The notes under the pieces are model-generated. The model saw only the letters and a list, made by a program, of their open reading frames with translations, had not been told where the DNA came from and did not search any database. Source: Alphaproteobacteria bacterium (GTDB taxonomy: Bacteria > Pseudomonadota > Alphaproteobacteria > CACIAM-22H2). Taken from it: a DNA stretch of 64,000 nucleotides. Shown one piece after another: positions 43,976-52,710 of this stretch. The translations under genes were made by a program, and so were the position numbers. Location: the NCBI GenBank assembly GCA_016793165.1, contig JAEULA010000061.1:1-64000 (forward strand), in the 5' to 3' direction. The number at the start of each line of letters is the position of its first letter. The stretch's first letter is position 1.

Positions 43976-44917
43976 TCAGGCCGTCGCAAACGCTTCGGCC
44001 AGGGCACCCCGGGCACGACGTCCCGCCGCGAGATCCCAGCAATTCACGATCGCCAGCCGGAAGCCGCCGGGCGGCATGGCATGCTCGGCAGGCGGGCGCT
44101 TCGGGTCGAAGGTGATCTGGATCGACGCGATCGACGGACGCCGTGCGATCGCCTCGATCGTCGTCGCGGAGGGCACGCGCCACTGCCGCCCATGATCGCC
44201 GAACAGGACCACGCTGTAGCCCGTCCGGCGATGCTCGTCCGTGAAGCGCCAAGTGCCGCGACGGTACAGGCCGACGACGGCCTGCAACCAGCCTTCTCCA
44301 TTTAGATCAAGCCATTGCTCGGCCATTCGGAGATGGCACTCGATGATGCGGCCGCCGATCGTCTCGAAGTTTGCAACGCCAGTGAAGGATCGGAGGTAAC
44401 TCGCTGACCAATCCGTGAGATATCTCTGCAAATCTGGGTCGCTCTCGGCGTGAACCGTCCAGGATTCGAACGTGCCGGCGCGACGCGGGCGGCCGGTGGT
44501 GTGGCGGCACCAGAGCACGCGCCCTCTGCGGATTGCGAGATCGGTGCTGACATGGCGGCCGGTCAGCAAGGTCATCCAGAGGTGACCGGGCTGCAGTGCA
44601 GCGTGGTAGGCCGCACGGGAGCGGATGACACGGCTTCCTGTCCCCATGCCGCGCAGATTGTAGATGGGCTTGGAAAAGACGGGGAAACGCGCCGGTTCGA
44701 CGCCGTGCGGGGCATGGTCGAGGCCTTGAGTGGCACAGATCCAAAGCTTGTTGTGGACGTGACGGAGGTCGGGGTGGAGGTCCCAGGCGCTCGCCTCGTC
44801 GATGGGTATCTCGACGCCGGCAGGGCACGGGACGTCCGCGAAGTACTGCCAGCGCCAGGGATCAACACCGTGATAGGCCAGGACCGCCTCCCATCTCGAA
44901 GCTTGCCATGAGAACAA
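43976..44917 (-). CDS. Putative ATP-grasp-like protein, unusual start
   Basis: A 313-aa orphan. A FPVFSKPIYNLRG-M-G segment (~78-94) resembles an ATP-grasp nucleotide-binding loop, and NFETIGGRIIECHLR (~182-196) resembles the metal-binding E-x-N/H-x-R strand. No other domain is recognised. The frame has no ATG or GTG before the conserved sequence: the only upstream candidates are TTG at 44917 or non-standard codons, with a stop near 44959 and no clear ribosome site. Base composition is visibly lower in GC than the neighbours, suggesting transfer. The gene may be intact with TTG, or 5'-truncated. Confidence 0.5.
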   Translation of the reverse strand: MFSWQASRWEAVLAYHGVDPWRWQYFADVPCPAGVEIPIDEASAWDLHPDLRHVHNKLWICATQGLDHAPHGVEPARFPVFSKPIYNLRGMGTGSRVIRSRAAYHAALQPGHLWMTLLTGRHVSTDLAIRRGRVLWCRHTTGRPRRAGTFESWTVHAESDPDLQRYLTDWSASYLRSFTGVANFETIGGRIIECHLRMAEQWLDLNGEGWLQAVVGLYRRGTWRFTDEHRRTGYSVVLFGDHGRQWRVPSATTIEAIARRPSIASIQITFDPKRPPAEHAMPPGGFRLAIVNCWDLAAGRRARGALAEAFATA

Positions 44918-44961
44918 AAATAGAACACGGTACTGACCAGCGCAACCGAGCGAGGAACGTC

Positions 44962-45063
44962 ATGGCACAGTTCGTTGAGGGCATGGTCACGGGCATGGGA
45001 TGGGGAGCGGCCGCGACATTGCTGGTCCTGCTGGTGACGCTTGCACCCTATGCAATCGGCTAG
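44962..45063 (+). CDS. 33-aa single-pass membrane microprotein
   Basis: A short ORF starting ATG at 44962 and ending TAG at 45061-45063. A GAGGAA ribosome site lies about 7 nt upstream. The N-terminus is polar (MAQFVEGMVTGMG) and residues ~15-32 form a hydrophobic helix ending PYAIG. It diverges from the ATP-grasp-like gene and shares its lower GC. No homologue is recognised. A ribosome site plus a clean TM segment make it more than random, but the ORF is short enough to occur by chance. Confidence 0.45.
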   Translation: MAQFVEGMVTGMGWGAAATLLVLLVTLAPYAIG

Positions 45064-45689
45064 GGGCCGTCCAAGGCGCAGGCTCTTGCGCTCGGTTTGC
45101 CCGCCGCACCTTCAGTCCTGAAGCCAACCGCTCCGGGCAAGGGAAGGCGCGGGCGACTCCGCTTGGAACTCGAGCTCGGCCGCCCGCAGCGACGCCGAGT
45201 GGCAGGGACGGGACGTAGCGGCGTCGCGGCCCACGAGATCCCGCCCGGTTGAATGGCGAGTACGGATCCGTTGGCGGATCCCAAGTTCGGCCGGTTCGGG
45301 TCCGGGCGCGGCGAAATAGAGTTCGGCCCTTCTCGGCTGCCGAACGCTGCCGTCCGTCCGTTCGTCGCATTGCGCCCGCGCGCTGCGATGCCTCCGGTTG
45401 CGGAGACGCCTCCAGTCGCTGCGAAGCCTCTGGTCGCAGAGATGCCTCTGGTCGCGATGATGCCTCCGGTCGCGGTGATGCCTCCGGTCGCCGCAGGGCG
45501 GCTCGTATTGGCGCGCGGCCTGCCGACCGCGTGATGCCGGCGGGGCGGATGCCCGCCGAGGGCACCGCAACCAAAAGAGATGGCCGTGCGCGCGGGCGGC
45601 CGGGATATGAACACGAGCGCGTCAGAACGACGCGCAAGGCCGGCGCTCCGCTGGACGTGCCGTGGCTTGGCCGCCATGTTCCGCGCGCG
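45064..45689. other. Intergenic region with tandem repeat, no convincing gene
   Basis: This 626-nt stretch between the microprotein and the DsbD-like gene is open in several frames on both strands. All readings are low-complexity (Arg/Ala/Pro-rich) and lack motifs. Its only structured part is the 18-bp array at 45388-45495. One plus-strand frame (45253-45534, 93 aa) translates the array as hexapeptides and has an ATG, but no ribosome site or domain supports it. The frame open upstream of dsbD is the same one as the DsbD-like protein, so an extended N-terminus cannot be excluded. Confidence 0.5.
45388..45495 (+). repeat. Six-copy 18-bp degenerate tandem repeat
   Basis: Six head-to-tail 18-bp units, consensus near ATGCCTCCGGTCGCGNNN. 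In one plus frame they encode hexapeptides of the form (M/T/K)-P-(P/L)-V-A-x. The opposite strand reads A-T-G-G-I-x or P-E-A-S-x-R type hexads depending on frame. Copies differ at one to three positions, mostly at the third to sixth codon, which would fit either coding constraint or drift after slippage. Confidence 0.85.
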
Positions 45690-47903
45690 ATGCCTTCTTT
45701 CAGCAGTGGGATGTCATGCCGGGGGACCGCCGCGGCCGACCTTGCGGCCGGCGGCGAGCGTACGTCGCTACGCCGCCGCCATCCGCTCGGCCTGTTGCTG
45801 GTCGGTTTCGTCGCTGCGCTGCTCGCCAGCCTGTGCGAGGTCATGCCTGCGACCGCCGAGACTCCCAAGCGGCCGCCTTCGGTTCAGCAGACCGAGAACG
45901 TCCGCGCGGAGCTCGTGGCCGAGCGCATGGCGGTTGCGCCGGGAGAGAAGTTGCGCATCGGCCTGCACCAGAAGATCAGGCCGGGCTGGCACACCTACTG
46001 GCGCAATCCGGGCGACAGTGGACTGCCGACCCGCCTCTCGTGGTCGCTGCGCGACGATGCCCGCGTCGGCGACACGATCTGGCCGGCGCCCGAGCGATTT
46101 TCGGTCGGCCCGATCGTGAACTACGGCTACGGCGGCGAGGTCGTGCTGCTGGCGCCGCTCGAGGTCCCGGCCGCCGCGCGTCCCGGCGAAGCTTTGACAG
46201 TTCTCCTGCGCGCCGAATGGCTCGTCTGCGAGGAGATCTGCATCCCGGAGGATGCCGAGCTCTCGCTGACCCTTCAGGTTTCCGAGCGCTCCGGCGCGCC
46301 GTCGCCGGCGGCGGCGCTGATCGCGGAATTCGCAGCGCGCGTTCCGCAGCCCCGCGGCTGGACGGCGCGCTACGCGGCGGCGGGCGAGCGCGTGCTGTTG
46401 CACGTCACGGGCGGCGATCTTTCGACGCGCCCGATCCGCGACGCTTATTTCTTCGTCGCAACGCCGGACACGATCGACCATGCGGCGTCGCAGCCGATGA
46501 TCGCGACGGCCGACGGCCTCGCGCTCGCACTGACGCCGGCGGCCAGCCGGCGCGGCCGGGCGATCGCGTCGCTCGAAGGCGTCATCGTCGCGACGGGGCC
46601 GGCGGGCGAGCGTGTGGCGGCCGCGATCGGCGCCACCGAAGCGCCGTTGCCGGCTGCGGTCGTCGAGGGCTTCGCCGCGCCGGCGCTGCCGCTGTGGCAG
46701 GCGGTGCTGTTCGCTTTGCTGGGCGGGCTGCTCCTGAATCTCATGCCCTGCGTGCTTCCGGTCCTGTCGATGAAGGCGCTGGCCTTCGTCGCCCATGCCC
46801 ATGGCGAGCGCGCCGCCCGGGCGCGCGAAGGCTTCGCCTACGCGGCCGGAGTCGTCGCCTCGTTCCTCGCGATCGCCGCGGTCGTGCTCGCGCTGCGAGC
46901 CGGCGGCGCCGAACTCGGCTGGGGTTTCCAGTTCCAATCCCCTGTCTTCGTCGCGGTGCTCGCCGGTGTGACGCTCGGCGTCGGCCTGTCGCTCTCGGGC
47001 GTGTTCCACCTCGCCGGCGGCCGTCTCGTCGCATATGGCGACTCGCTGGCACGGCGCGGCGGCGGGGTCGGCGCCTTCTTTACCGGCCTGCTCGCCGTGG
47101 TCGTCGCCACGCCCTGCACGGCGCCGTTCATGGGTGCGGCGCTCGGCGTCGCGCTGCTCGCGCCGGCGCCGACCCTGGTCGCGATCCTCATGGCAATGGG
47201 GCTGGGTCTCGCGCTGCCGTTCCTCGCGCTGAGCCTGGTGCCGTCGGCGACGCGCCTGCTGCCGCGCCCGGGCCCGTGGATGGACCGCCTCAAGCAGATC
47301 CTGGCCTTCCCGATGTACGCGACGACGGCATGGCTGATCTGGGTGTTGAGCCAGCAGGTGTCGCCGGGCAGCTTCGCGATCGTGCTCGGCGGCCTCGTCG
47401 CGGTGGCGTTCGCCGGCTGGCTCTACGGTGTCCTGTCGCCGGAGCGGCCGACCCTGGCGCGTCTCGCGGCCGCGGCGCTGATCGCCGTGGCGGCCTATCT
47501 GCTCGCCGACCTCGAAGGTGCCGCGCCTGCTCGCGCGCCCGGCGGACCCGCGGGGATCGGCGGCTCGAGCGAGGCCTTCACGGCCGACCGCCTGGCCGCG
47601 CTGCGCGGCGAGGGACGCCCGGTCTTCGTCAACATGACCGCGGCATGGTGCATCACGTGCATCGTCAACGAGCGTGCGGCTCTCGGCGGCACGTCGCTCC
47701 GGCGGCACTTCGAGAGCCAGCGCATCGCCTACCTGGTCGGCGACTGGACGCAGCGCGATCCGGCGATCACCGCCTACCTGCGCAGCTTCGGACGCGGCGG
47801 CGTGCCGCTCTATGTCGCCTATCCGGCCCGAGGCGGCGCGCCGGTCGTGCTGCCGCAGCTCCTCACCGAGGCGATCGTCCTCGACGCCTTCGCGACCCGC
47901 TGA
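45690..47903 (+). CDS. Thiol:disulfide interchange protein DsbD/ScsB-like
   Basis: A ~737-aa membrane reductase conveying electrons from cytosolic thioredoxin to the periplasm. An N-terminal signal/anchor (HPLGLLLVGFVAALLASL) leads into a periplasmic domain with W-L-V-C-E-E-I-C-I-P (~185). The eight-helix DsbD transmembrane core carries NLMPCVLPVLS and VATPCTAPFMG, with its redox cysteines. A C-terminal thioredoxin domain has AAWCITCIV (~650). The long N-domain with a C-x3-C pair is the ScsB type linked to copper tolerance. Start 45690 is one choice; 45711 is equally possible. Confidence 0.88.
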   Translation: MPSFSSGMSCRGTAAADLAAGGERTSLRRRHPLGLLLVGFVAALLASLCEVMPATAETPKRPPSVQQTENVRAELVAERMAVAPGEKLRIGLHQKIRPGWHTYWRNPGDSGLPTRLSWSLRDDARVGDTIWPAPERFSVGPIVNYGYGGEVVLLAPLEVPAAARPGEALTVLLRAEWLVCEEICIPEDAELSLTLQVSERSGAPSPAAALIAEFAARVPQPRGWTARYAAAGERVLLHVTGGDLSTRPIRDAYFFVATPDTIDHAASQPMIATADGLALALTPAASRRGRAIASLEGVIVATGPAGERVAAAIGATEAPLPAAVVEGFAAPALPLWQAVLFALLGGLLLNLMPCVLPVLSMKALAFVAHAHGERAARAREGFAYAAGVVASFLAIAAVVLALRAGGAELGWGFQFQSPVFVAVLAGVTLGVGLSLSGVFHLAGGRLVAYGDSLARRGGGVGAFFTGLLAVVVATPCTAPFMGAALGVALLAPAPTLVAILMAMGLGLALPFLALSLVPSATRLLPRPGPWMDRLKQILAFPMYATTAWLIWVLSQQVSPGSFAIVLGGLVAVAFAGWLYGVLSPERPTLARLAAAALIAVAAYLLADLEGAAPARAPGGPAGIGGSSEAFTADRLAALRGEGRPVFVNMTAAWCITCIVNERAALGGTSLRRHFESQRIAYLVGDWTQRDPAITAYLRSFGRGGVPLYVAYPARGGAPVVLPQLLTEAIVLDAFATR

Positions 47904-47931
47904 CGCGGCCGGCGCAAGCCGGCAACGTCAG
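47900..47931 (+). terminator. Candidate stem-loop terminator after the dsbD-like gene
   Basis: A two-stage hairpin overlaps the stop codon. The outer arms are CTGACG (47900-47905) and CGTCAG (47926-47931), and the inner stem is GCCGGC closed by a GCAA (GNRA-type) tetraloop. No T-run follows, so it could equally be an mRNA-stabilising structure. Confidence 0.45.
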
Positions 47932-47990
47932 CCCGAAGACCCCGCTCGTGGCGGACACCGGCGTGTGCCGGCCCGGACGCCATTCGGCGC

Positions 47991-48080
47991 TGGCGGATGG
48001 GGAGGGATTCGAACCCTCGAGGCCCTGACGGGCCTGCCGGTTTTCAAGACCGGTGCAATCGACCGCTCTGCCACCCATCC
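47991..48080 (-). tRNA. tRNA-Ser(UGA)
   Basis: The reverse complement folds as a long-variable-arm serine tRNA of 90 nt including an encoded CCA. The acceptor GGATGGG pairs with CCCATCC, the discriminator is G, and the D-loop reads GGCAGAGCGGTCGATTGCA. The anticodon loop CTTGAAA gives UGA (UCA codons and wobble). A long variable arm (AGGCCCGTCAGGGCCT) and the T-arm GAGGGTTCGAATCCCTC follow. It is transcribed opposite the YdcF-like gene. Confidence 0.96.
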
Positions 48081-48102
48081 GCGGGCACGGCGCAGAGGCG
48101 GA

Positions 48103-48132
48103 CTTATGGAGCGGGGCCGGTCGCGCTGGCAA
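48103..48132 (-). promoter_or_regulatory. Promoter of tRNA-Ser
   Basis: On the minus strand, TTGCCA (48132-48127) and CATAAG (48108-48103) are separated by 18 bp and lie 22 bp before the mature 5' end at 48080. This gives a leader of about 15 nt. Five of six -35 and four of six -10 bases match the sigma-70 consensus. Confidence 0.55.
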
Positions 48133-48260
48133 GACATCGGCGACGGGCGGGCGCTGTCGCGCAAACCGATTGCGGACCGCCGGGCGAGGGCGGCGCGGCC
48201 GCATTGCTGCCGGCGCCGCGCTGCGTGCAGAATGCGTGCTTCATTGCTCAGCTGCGGTCC

Positions 48261-49082
48261 GTGAGCGAATTCCTCTTCTGGCTGTCGAAAGCGTTCTGGC
48301 TGGTTGCCGAGCCGGGAAGCCTGCTCCTCGCCGTCTGGCTGGCGGGCGTCGTCCTGCTGTTCACGCCGTGGTGGCGGCGCGGCCGCCTCCTGGTGCTCCT
48401 CGCGGCGGTCGGCGCGACCTCGGTCGCGATGCTGCCGATCGGGCAGATCGCGCTGAAGCCGATCGAGGACCAGTTCCCGCCGCCGGCCACGCTCCCGACC
48501 AAGGTCGACGGCATCCTCGTGCTGGGCGGCGTCGTCGACGAATACGTGATCGGCAAGCGCGGCATTCCCAAGTCGCTGGCCGCCGCAGGCAGCCCGCGGC
48601 TCGATGCCTTCCTGGAACTGTCGAAGCGCTATCCGCTCGCGCGCCACGTCTTCACCGGCGGATCGATCACGCTCATCAAGGGCCGCGACACCGAGGCCGA
48701 CGTCGTGCGCCGCATCTTCGCGCGCCTGGGCGTCGACACGACGCGCATCGTCTGGGAGGACCGCTCGCGCAACACCCTGGAGAACGCGACGTTCTCGCGG
48801 GCGCTGCTGAAGCCGGAGCCGGGCCAGACATGGCTGCTGATCACCTCCGCGCGCCATATGCCGAGGGCGGTGGGCACGTTCCGCAAGGCCGGCTGGACCG
48901 GCATCGTTCCATTCCCGGTCGACTTCGCAACCGACTACGAACTCGGCGAATTCGAGCCCCTGTTTCGCCTCGGCGCGAACCTGAGCGACCTTTCCGAGGC
49001 GATCCGGGAATATGTCGGGCTCACCGCGTATTATTTCCTCGGTCGCACGAACGCCTGGCTGCCGGCGCCCAACAGTCCTTGA
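48261..49082 (+). CDS. YdcF/SanA/ElyC family protein
   Basis: A 273-aa membrane-anchored DUF218 protein. Two N-terminal hydrophobic helices (residues ~15-35 and ~42-62) precede the domain. Visible motifs are VDGILVLGGVVDE (~90), SRNTLENATFS (~173) and LLITSARHMPRA (~195), which match YdcF/ElyC proteins of the cell envelope. Their chemistry is unknown, with roles proposed in lipid carrier or peptidoglycan metabolism. The start at 48261 is GTG, before the helix FLFWLSKAFWLVAE. Confidence 0.85.
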   Translation: MSEFLFWLSKAFWLVAEPGSLLLAVWLAGVVLLFTPWWRRGRLLVLLAAVGATSVAMLPIGQIALKPIEDQFPPPATLPTKVDGILVLGGVVDEYVIGKRGIPKSLAAAGSPRLDAFLELSKRYPLARHVFTGGSITLIKGRDTEADVVRRIFARLGVDTTRIVWEDRSRNTLENATFSRALLKPEPGQTWLLITSARHMPRAVGTFRKAGWTGIVPFPVDFATDYELGEFEPLFRLGANLSDLSEAIREYVGLTAYYFLGRTNAWLPAPNSP

Positions 49083-49208
49083 TCCCGCGCAACGGGGCCG
49101 AGCCTGCGGATCCGGCACTGCCGGCGACGCCCGCGGCTGTGTGTTGCCCTGCCAAATGGTGGCGTGCGAGACAGCGCCCGTTCGATCCCCAATTCGCGAT
49201 TCGAGATC

Positions 49209-50213
49209 ATGTCCAGGACCATCGCCTCCCTCCGGCCCGGTCGCCGTGCGGCCGTCGCCGGCCTTCTCCTCGCCCCGATCGCGCCGGCCATGCCGGCCTT
49301 CGCGGCCGCGACGGACTTCAACTCCTGGCTCCAGGGGCTCCGGTCGGAGGCGCAGGCCAAGGGCATTTCCCGCCGCGTGATCGACGACGCGCTGGCCGGG
49401 CTCGCGCCGATCCCCAGGATCATCGAGCTCGATCGCCGCCAGCCGGAAGTCGTGCAGACCCTCGAGGCCTATCTCGCGTCGCGCATCACCCAGACCAAGA
49501 TCGACAACGGTCGCAGGCGCCTTGTCGACAATGCCGGCCTGTTCGCCCAGGTGCAGCAGCGTTTCAACGTCCAGCCGTCCTTCATCACCGCGCTATGGGG
49601 GCTCGAGTCCGACTATGGCCGGTTCATGGGCGACTTCTCGACCGTCGCCTCGCTCGCCACGCTCGCCTATGACGGGCGCCGCAGCGCCTTCTTCCGCGAG
49701 GAGCTGCTCAACGCGCTGCGGGTGCTCGAGCGCAAGGGCATGCGCAGCGCCGAATTGCGCGGCTCGTGGGCCGGTGCGATGGGGCAGTGCCAGTTCATGC
49801 CGTCGAACTACCTCGCCTATGCCGTCGACCACGACGGCGACGGCAAGGCCGACATCTGGAACAATCTCGGCGACGTCTTCGCCTCGATCGCGAACTTCCT
49901 CGGCAAGTTGGGCTGGAAGGGCGACGAGGGCTGGGGCTACGAGGTCACGCTGCCGGCCGGCTTCGAGCGCGGCCTGGTCGACCCGGAATCGGTGCGGCGC
50001 CCGGTCACGGAGTGGCAGGCCCTCGGCGTGCGCCGCCTCGGCGGCGGTGCGCTGACCGGGCGCGACGCGGCCGCGTCGCTGTCGCAGCCGGACGGTGCCG
50101 GCTCGCGCGCCTTCCTCGTGACGAGCAATTTCCGCACACTGCGGCGCTGGAACTCGCCGCAGCGCTTCCGCATCGCGGTCGGCTTGCTTGCTGACCGTCT
50201 GAGTGCCGCCTAG
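49209..50213 (+). CDS. Lytic murein transglycosylase, MltB-like
   Basis: A 334-aa periplasmic MltB-family enzyme. The signal peptide (~1-32) ends P-A-F-A-A. The catalytic Glu lies in LWGLESDYGR (~133), followed by MGQCQFMPSNYLAYA (~195). It cleaves the MurNAc-GlcNAc bond to an anhydro end. The start at 49209 (MSRTIA) begins the signal peptide; the upstream in-frame ATG at 49164 would add 15 residues without hydrophobic character. It leads into the rlpA-dacA envelope genes. Confidence 0.88.
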   Translation: MSRTIASLRPGRRAAVAGLLLAPIAPAMPAFAAATDFNSWLQGLRSEAQAKGISRRVIDDALAGLAPIPRIIELDRRQPEVVQTLEAYLASRITQTKIDNGRRRLVDNAGLFAQVQQRFNVQPSFITALWGLESDYGRFMGDFSTVASLATLAYDGRRSAFFREELLNALRVLERKGMRSAELRGSWAGAMGQCQFMPSNYLAYAVDHDGDGKADIWNNLGDVFASIANFLGKLGWKGDEGWGYEVTLPAGFERGLVDPESVRRPVTEWQALGVRRLGGGALTGRDAAASLSQPDGAGSRAFLVTSNFRTLRRWNSPQRFRIAVGLLADRLSAA

Positions 50214-50257
50214 CCTGTAGAGGCTCCCTTCTTCGATTCGCCGAGGTCGCCAGACGC

Positions 50258-51403
50258 ATGCGATTCCATCGCGCTCGTGCCGTTCTCGCCCTGGGCCTGC
50301 TGGCTGCGGCGGGCGGCTTGTCGGGATGCGCGGAGCTCAAGCTCGGCGCCACTGGTCTGAAATCCGTCCAGCGAGGGGCCGATGACGGCGCGCGCGGCGC
50401 CTACAAGGTCGGCTCGCCCTATCAGATCAACGGCGTCTGGTACTACCCGGCCGAGGACTACGCCTATTCCGAGACCGGCATCGCGTCGTTCTACGGCGGC
50501 GAGGCGAAGGGCGTGAACTTCCATGGCCGGTCGACGGCGAACGGCGAGCTCTACGACATGAACTCGCTCTCGGCGGCGCATCAGACGCTGCCGATGCCGA
50601 GTCTCGTGCGCGTCACCAACCTCGAGAACGGCCGCCAGCTCGTTCTGCGCGTCAACGATCGTGGCCCCTTCGTGCCCGGCCGGATCATCGACATCTCGCG
50701 CCGGGGCGCGCAGCTGCTCGGATACGAGTTGCAGGGAACCGCGCGCGTTCGCGTCGAGATCCTGGCGGACGAAAGCCGGCAGCTGAAGGCGCAGCTGACG
50801 GCGCCCGGCGCCACGCCGCCGCTGGTCGCCGAAGCCGCGACGGCAGCGCCGCGCACGAGCGTATCGAGCGATGCGCTGCCCGCACCCCGCGGAACGACGA
50901 CGAGCGCTCCCAGCGAAGGGAGCCGGCTGCCGCCGCCCTCGGCCTCCTTGCCGGCCGCCGCAGAGTCCCGGACGCCCGCGCGTTCCGAGGCGGGTCTGCC
51001 GCGTCCTGCGCCGCCGGTCGTTGCCCAGGCGCCCGGCGGCGGGCGGGCGGTCGCACCGCCTCCGCCACCACCGGCGCCCAATGCCGGCGCGATCGTCGGT
51101 CCGGCCCAGGTGGCCGCCCTGCCACCGGAAGCGCAGCTGCGCGCCACGCCCACGCTCACCCAGACCTCCGTTCAGTCGACGACGCTGTGGGTCCAGGCCG
51201 GCGCCTATTCGAGCTACGACAACGCTTCGAAGATGAGCACGCGGCTCGAGCGCTTCGGCACGCCGCAGATCTCGACGATCCAGTCCGGGGCGCAGCGCCT
51301 CTACCGCGTGCGTGTCGGGCCGGTGGCCAATGTCAACGCCGCGGATCAGCTGCTCAACAATGTCTCGAGCGTCGCGCCCGGCGCTCGCATCACCGTCGAA
51401 TGA
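50258..51403 (+). CDS. rlpA: RlpA septal ring lipoprotein with SPOR domain
   Basis: A 381-aa lipoprotein. The lipobox L-S-G-C has Cys24. The double-psi beta-barrel domain (residues ~75-165) carries GIASFYGGEAKG, TANGELYDMN and VRVNDRGPF with the conserved Asp. A long Pro/Ala-rich linker (~170-300) is followed by a C-terminal SPOR domain (~305-381, WVQAGAYSSYDNA). It cleaves or binds denuded glycan strands at the septum. Its stop (51403) lies 44 bp before the dacA start. Confidence 0.92.
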   Translation: MRFHRARAVLALGLLAAAGGLSGCAELKLGATGLKSVQRGADDGARGAYKVGSPYQINGVWYYPAEDYAYSETGIASFYGGEAKGVNFHGRSTANGELYDMNSLSAAHQTLPMPSLVRVTNLENGRQLVLRVNDRGPFVPGRIIDISRRGAQLLGYELQGTARVRVEILADESRQLKAQLTAPGATPPLVAEAATAAPRTSVSSDALPAPRGTTTSAPSEGSRLPPPSASLPAAAESRTPARSEAGLPRPAPPVVAQAPGGGRAVAPPPPPPAPNAGAIVGPAQVAALPPEAQLRATPTLTQTSVQSTTLWVQAGAYSSYDNASKMSTRLERFGTPQISTIQSGAQRLYRVRVGPVANVNAADQLLNNVSSVAPGARITVE

Positions 51404-51447
51404 AGGTCTCAGCGCCGCCCCAATCCCTGGATAGGACGAAGCCCGCC

Positions 51448-52710
51448 ATGGTGGTCTCCCTGCCCGTGAACCTGCGTCCCGCAATCGCCCTCGCGGCCGT
51501 GCTCGCGGTCGTCTCGGCGCTTCCCCTCGAGGCCGCGGCGCAGCAGCGTGCGCGCCAACCCGCCCCGGCCCCCGCCGCGCAGCAGCCCGCCGCCAAGCCG
51601 GCACCGGCGCCGCCCGCCAATCCGCTGCAGCCCGAGAGCTCGGCGCGGCAGGTGATCATCGCCGATGCCTCGACCGGCACCGTGCTCTACGAGAAGAACG
51701 CCGACGAGCGGATGCCGCCCTCGTCGATGTCCAAGATCATGACGGCGTACATGGTCTTCGACGCGCTGAAGCGGGGTGATCTCAAGCTCGACGACACCCT
51801 GCCGGTGTCCGAGCGCGCGTGGCGGATGCAGGGCTCGAAGATGTTCGTGCCGCTGGGGGACCGGGTGAAGGTCGACGACCTGCTGCGCGGCATGATCATC
51901 CAATCCGGCAATGACGCCTGCATCGTCCTGGCCGAAGGGCTGGCCGGGTCCGAGGAAGCCTTTGCCGAGCGCATGAACGCGACCGCGCGGCGCATCGGGC
52001 TGACCGGAAGCAATTTCCGGAATTCCTCGGGCTGGCCCGATCCCGATCATTACATGACCGCGCGCGACCTCATGACGCTGTCGCAGCGCCTGATCGCCGA
52101 TTTCCCCGAGTACTATCGCTATTACTCAGAGCGCGATTTCACCTACGGCAAGGACGAGAAGGGCACGCCGATCAAGCAGGGCAACCGCAATCCGCTGCTC
52201 TACAAGAACACGGGTGCCGACGGCATCAAGACCGGCCACACGGAGCAGGCCGGCTACGGCCTTACCGCCTCGGCGGTGCGCGAGAACCGACGCGTGGTCA
52301 TGGTCGTCAACGGCTGGCAGTCGATGCGCGCGCGCGCCGAGGAGAGCGAGCGCCTGCTGGAATGGGCCTATCGCGAGTTCGGCACCTATGTCGTGTTCAA
52401 GGCCGGCCAGCCGGTCGAGAAGGCAGACGTCTGGCTCGGCAAGGAGCCGAACGTGGCGCTCACGTCGCCGCAGGACATCGCGGTGACCATCCCGCGCCGC
52501 CTGCGCCAGCAGATCGACGCCCGCGTCGTCTTCGACGCGCCGGTGCCCGCGCCGATCGAGCAGGGCCAGCGCATCGGCTCGGTCATCGTGACGGTGCCGG
52601 AGCGCCCCGCCGCCGAGTTCCCGCTCTACGCATCCGCTCCGGTCGAGAAGCTCGGATTTGGCGGCCGCGTCGCGGCGACGTTCAGCCACTACGTGTTCGG
52701 ACGCAAATGA
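51448..52710 (+). CDS. dacA: D-alanyl-D-alanine carboxypeptidase (PBP5/6 type)
   Basis: A 420-aa penicillin-binding protein. The signal peptide (~1-33) is followed by an Ala/Pro-rich linker. The catalytic triad motifs are SSMSK (~88-92), SGN (~152) and KTGHT (~263). A C-terminal beta-rich domain (~320-400) ends without an obvious amphipathic membrane anchor. It trims the terminal D-Ala from peptidoglycan stems. The ATG at 51448 is preferred since an AGGACGA site precedes it; 51400 (MKVSAPP) overlaps the rlpA stop. Confidence 0.92.
   Translation: MVVSLPVNLRPAIALAAVLAVVSALPLEAAAQQRARQPAPAPAAQQPAAKPAPAPPANPLQPESSARQVIIADASTGTVLYEKNADERMPPSSMSKIMTAYMVFDALKRGDLKLDDTLPVSERAWRMQGSKMFVPLGDRVKVDDLLRGMIIQSGNDACIVLAEGLAGSEEAFAERMNATARRIGLTGSNFRNSSGWPDPDHYMTARDLMTLSQRLIADFPEYYRYYSERDFTYGKDEKGTPIKQGNRNPLLYKNTGADGIKTGHTEQAGYGLTASAVRENRRVVMVVNGWQSMRARAEESERLLEWAYREFGTYVVFKAGQPVEKADVWLGKEPNVALTSPQDIAVTIPRRLRQQIDARVVFDAPVPAPIEQGQRIGSVIVTVPERPAAEFPLYASAPVEKLGFGGRVAATFSHYVFGRK

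Noticed and set aside
45388..45495. Collagen-like or surface repeat protein encoded by the 18-bp array
   Set aside because: The frames carrying the repeat lack a signal peptide, ribosome site or conserved flanks, so a protein call would be speculation.
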